In this document: positions 6,011-6,810 of the stretch, piece by piece | How positions within the stretch are numbered: position 1 is the first letter of the stretch | How the letters are laid out: each line of letters opens with the position of its first letter | Origin: Phycisphaerales bacterium | Lineage (GTDB): Bacteria > Planctomycetota > Phycisphaerae > Sedimentisphaerales > Anaerobacaceae | Length of the DNA stretch: 6,810 bases | Assembly: GCA_003533825.1 (NCBI GenBank) | Contig: DQCG01000644.1 | Span: 1 to 6,810, forward strand | Reading direction: 5' to 3' | Translations under genes and position numbers: made by a program | The notes under the pieces: generated by a model | What the model was told of the DNA's origin: nothing | The model's database searches: none | What the model saw: the letters and a program-made list of their open reading frames with translations, nothing else

Positions 6011-6052
6011 GTGATAGCCACCAGGGATCAACCACCAGCGAACAGTCAATAG
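6011..6052 (+). pseudogene. Relic of a second SnoaL-family C-terminus
   Basis: Fourteen codons read VIATRDQPPANSQ-stop, aligning without gaps to LIATFDQALTSSQ-stop at the end of the SnoaL-like gene (5315-5356). Twenty-eight of 42 bases match, and six codons differ only by a synonymous third-position change, the mark of past selection on protein. No further homology is seen upstream, where the TrmO-like gene ends at 5999. The relic directly precedes copy 2 of the 139-bp element and shares its CAATAG. Confidence 0.6.
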
Positions 6053-6185
6053 GATGGCTCGGTGAATCGAAGGGGCACCTTTTAGTAGTAGTCACAAAAT
6101 AGTGGCAATGTTAGAATATGCTGGCATGAGCATCGAGTGGGACTTCTGTTACGCTACGCTTGGCGCAAGCTCCTCATGCTCGGCG
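6047..6185 (+). repeat. 139-bp element, copy 2
   Basis: Gapless counterpart of 5351-5489. The outer hairpin arms (GAGCAT 6128-6133 and ATGCTC 6176-6181) are kept, but the inner stem TTCTGTT/AACAGAA is lost because CAACAG has become TGGCGC. A local hairpin GCTTG-GCG-CAAGC (6158-6170) is possible instead. The 8-mer TGGCGCAA of the changed block recurs at 6187-6194. Confidence 0.92.
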
Positions 6186-6211
6186 CTGGCGCAAACGTTT
6201 GGAACGGTAAG

Positions 6212-6810
6212 ATGAGAGAGTACGAAATCATCGACACCAATGCCGACAACATCGGCGGTTGTGGCATCTGCGGCCGCAAGCCTGGCAGGACCGAGGGATA
6301 TCGCCGCAAGTGTGATTGGCTCAAGAAGCGCTACGCAGAAGGCCTTAGGTTCAAGGTGCTCCGCTCACGCGAATCCGACGATGTTGGGGTGATCGAGTAT
6401 ACCCCCGGCGATCAAGCGTGGAGACCCGTCGAGGCGACCGGTTACTTTGTCATCCATTGCCTAATGATCATCCGCAAGCACCTGGGCAAAGGCCTTGGGA
6501 TGCTCATGTTGGATAGTTGTCTGACCGACGCCAGGAAGAGCAAATGCCGAGGGGTCGCCGTCGTGACCAGTTCCGATGCTCTCATGGCACGAAGGGATTT
6601 GTTCATCAAAGCGGGTTTTGTCTCGGCCGACAGCATCCCTCCCTACGAGCTGCTCGTCAAGAAGTTCAAGAAAGCAGCTCCTGATCCTCGTTTCATCGTC
6701 GACACCGAGCGAGTATTGAAGAGGTACAAAAAGGGCCTCACGATCCTGGCTTCCGATCAGTGCCCTATGATCATAAAGTGCGCCGACGACATTTCGCAGG
6801 CGGCTCGAGC
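6212..6810 (+). CDS. GNAT N-acetyltransferase, YoaP type (3' end outside the window)
   Basis: An open frame from ATG 6212 runs to the window edge without a stop (199 residues visible; 3' end missing). It fits the GNAT subgroup that carries a C-terminal YoaP-like domain. The start MREYEIIDTNADNIGGCGIC, then GYRRKCDWLKKRYAEGLRFKVL (29-50), GVIEYTPGDQAWRPVEATGYFVIHCL (59-84), the acetyl-CoA-binding motif A RKHLGKGLGMLML (88-100), FIKAGF (131-136) and the YoaP-like LTILASDQCPMI (176-187) with Cys184 all follow the family order. Such proteins transfer an acetyl group from acetyl-CoA to an unknown acceptor in the cytoplasm. No good Shine-Dalgarno site is seen. The gene begins 26 bases after element copy 2. 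It appears GC-richer than the intergenic DNA upstream, and GNATs are common passengers in mobile gene arrays. Confidence 0.85.
   Translation, partial: MREYEIIDTNADNIGGCGICGRKPGRTEGYRRKCDWLKKRYAEGLRFKVLRSRESDDVGVIEYTPGDQAWRPVEATGYFVIHCLMIIRKHLGKGLGMLMLDSCLTDARKSKCRGVAVVTSSDALMARRDLFIKAGFVSADSIPPYELLVKKFKKAAPDPRFIVDTERVLKRYKKGLTILASDQCPMIIKCADDISQAAR

Overview
The window carries six recognisable genes (one broken, one cut by the window end), a gene-poor stretch rich in small repeats, and a duplicated element of about 140 bp. A planctomycete, probably of the Phycisphaerae group, fits best. The reasons are the Cys-rich DUF1080 lipoprotein with an A/E/P-rich linker, the secreted transglutaminase-TPR protein, and intergenic DNA full of short repetitive motifs. 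This assignment is inference; there is no marker gene.

Left part (1-3917). The last codons of an unseen gene run into a MATE-family efflux pump with a TAATG stop/start overlap, so the pump is probably translated as part of an operon. The pump converges on a DUF1080 (PF06439-like) lipoprotein, with only six bases between the two stop codons. That lipoprotein diverges from a secreted protein made of a SirB1-like transglutaminase domain and nine TPR repeats. The TPR gene has a good sigma70-type promoter whose -10 box ends 8 bases before the ATG, and no Shine-Dalgarno sequence, so its mRNA looks leaderless or nearly so.

Middle (3918-4828). No convincing gene. It holds TTGGCTTTG-type direct repeats, nested mini-palindromes with compensatory base changes between copies, an AGCCAC tandem motif, an 8-bp perfect inverted repeat, and perhaps a decayed coding remnant just before the next gene.

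Right part (4829-6810). Three small, unrelated genes lie on the same strand: a SnoaL/DUF4440-like lipoprotein with one in-frame TGA exactly where the family has Trp; a lipoprotein-like version of the TrmO/TsaA tRNA-methyltransferase fold; and a GNAT acetyltransferase of the YoaP type that runs off the end. The first two genes are each followed by a copy of a 139-bp element (127 of 139 positions identical, 696 bp apart). The second copy is preceded by a 14-codon relic of another SnoaL-family C-terminus. The layout recalls a gene-cassette array, but I could not find canonical integron attC ends. The repeat, the relic and the exported TrmO-like protein are the most unusual content here.
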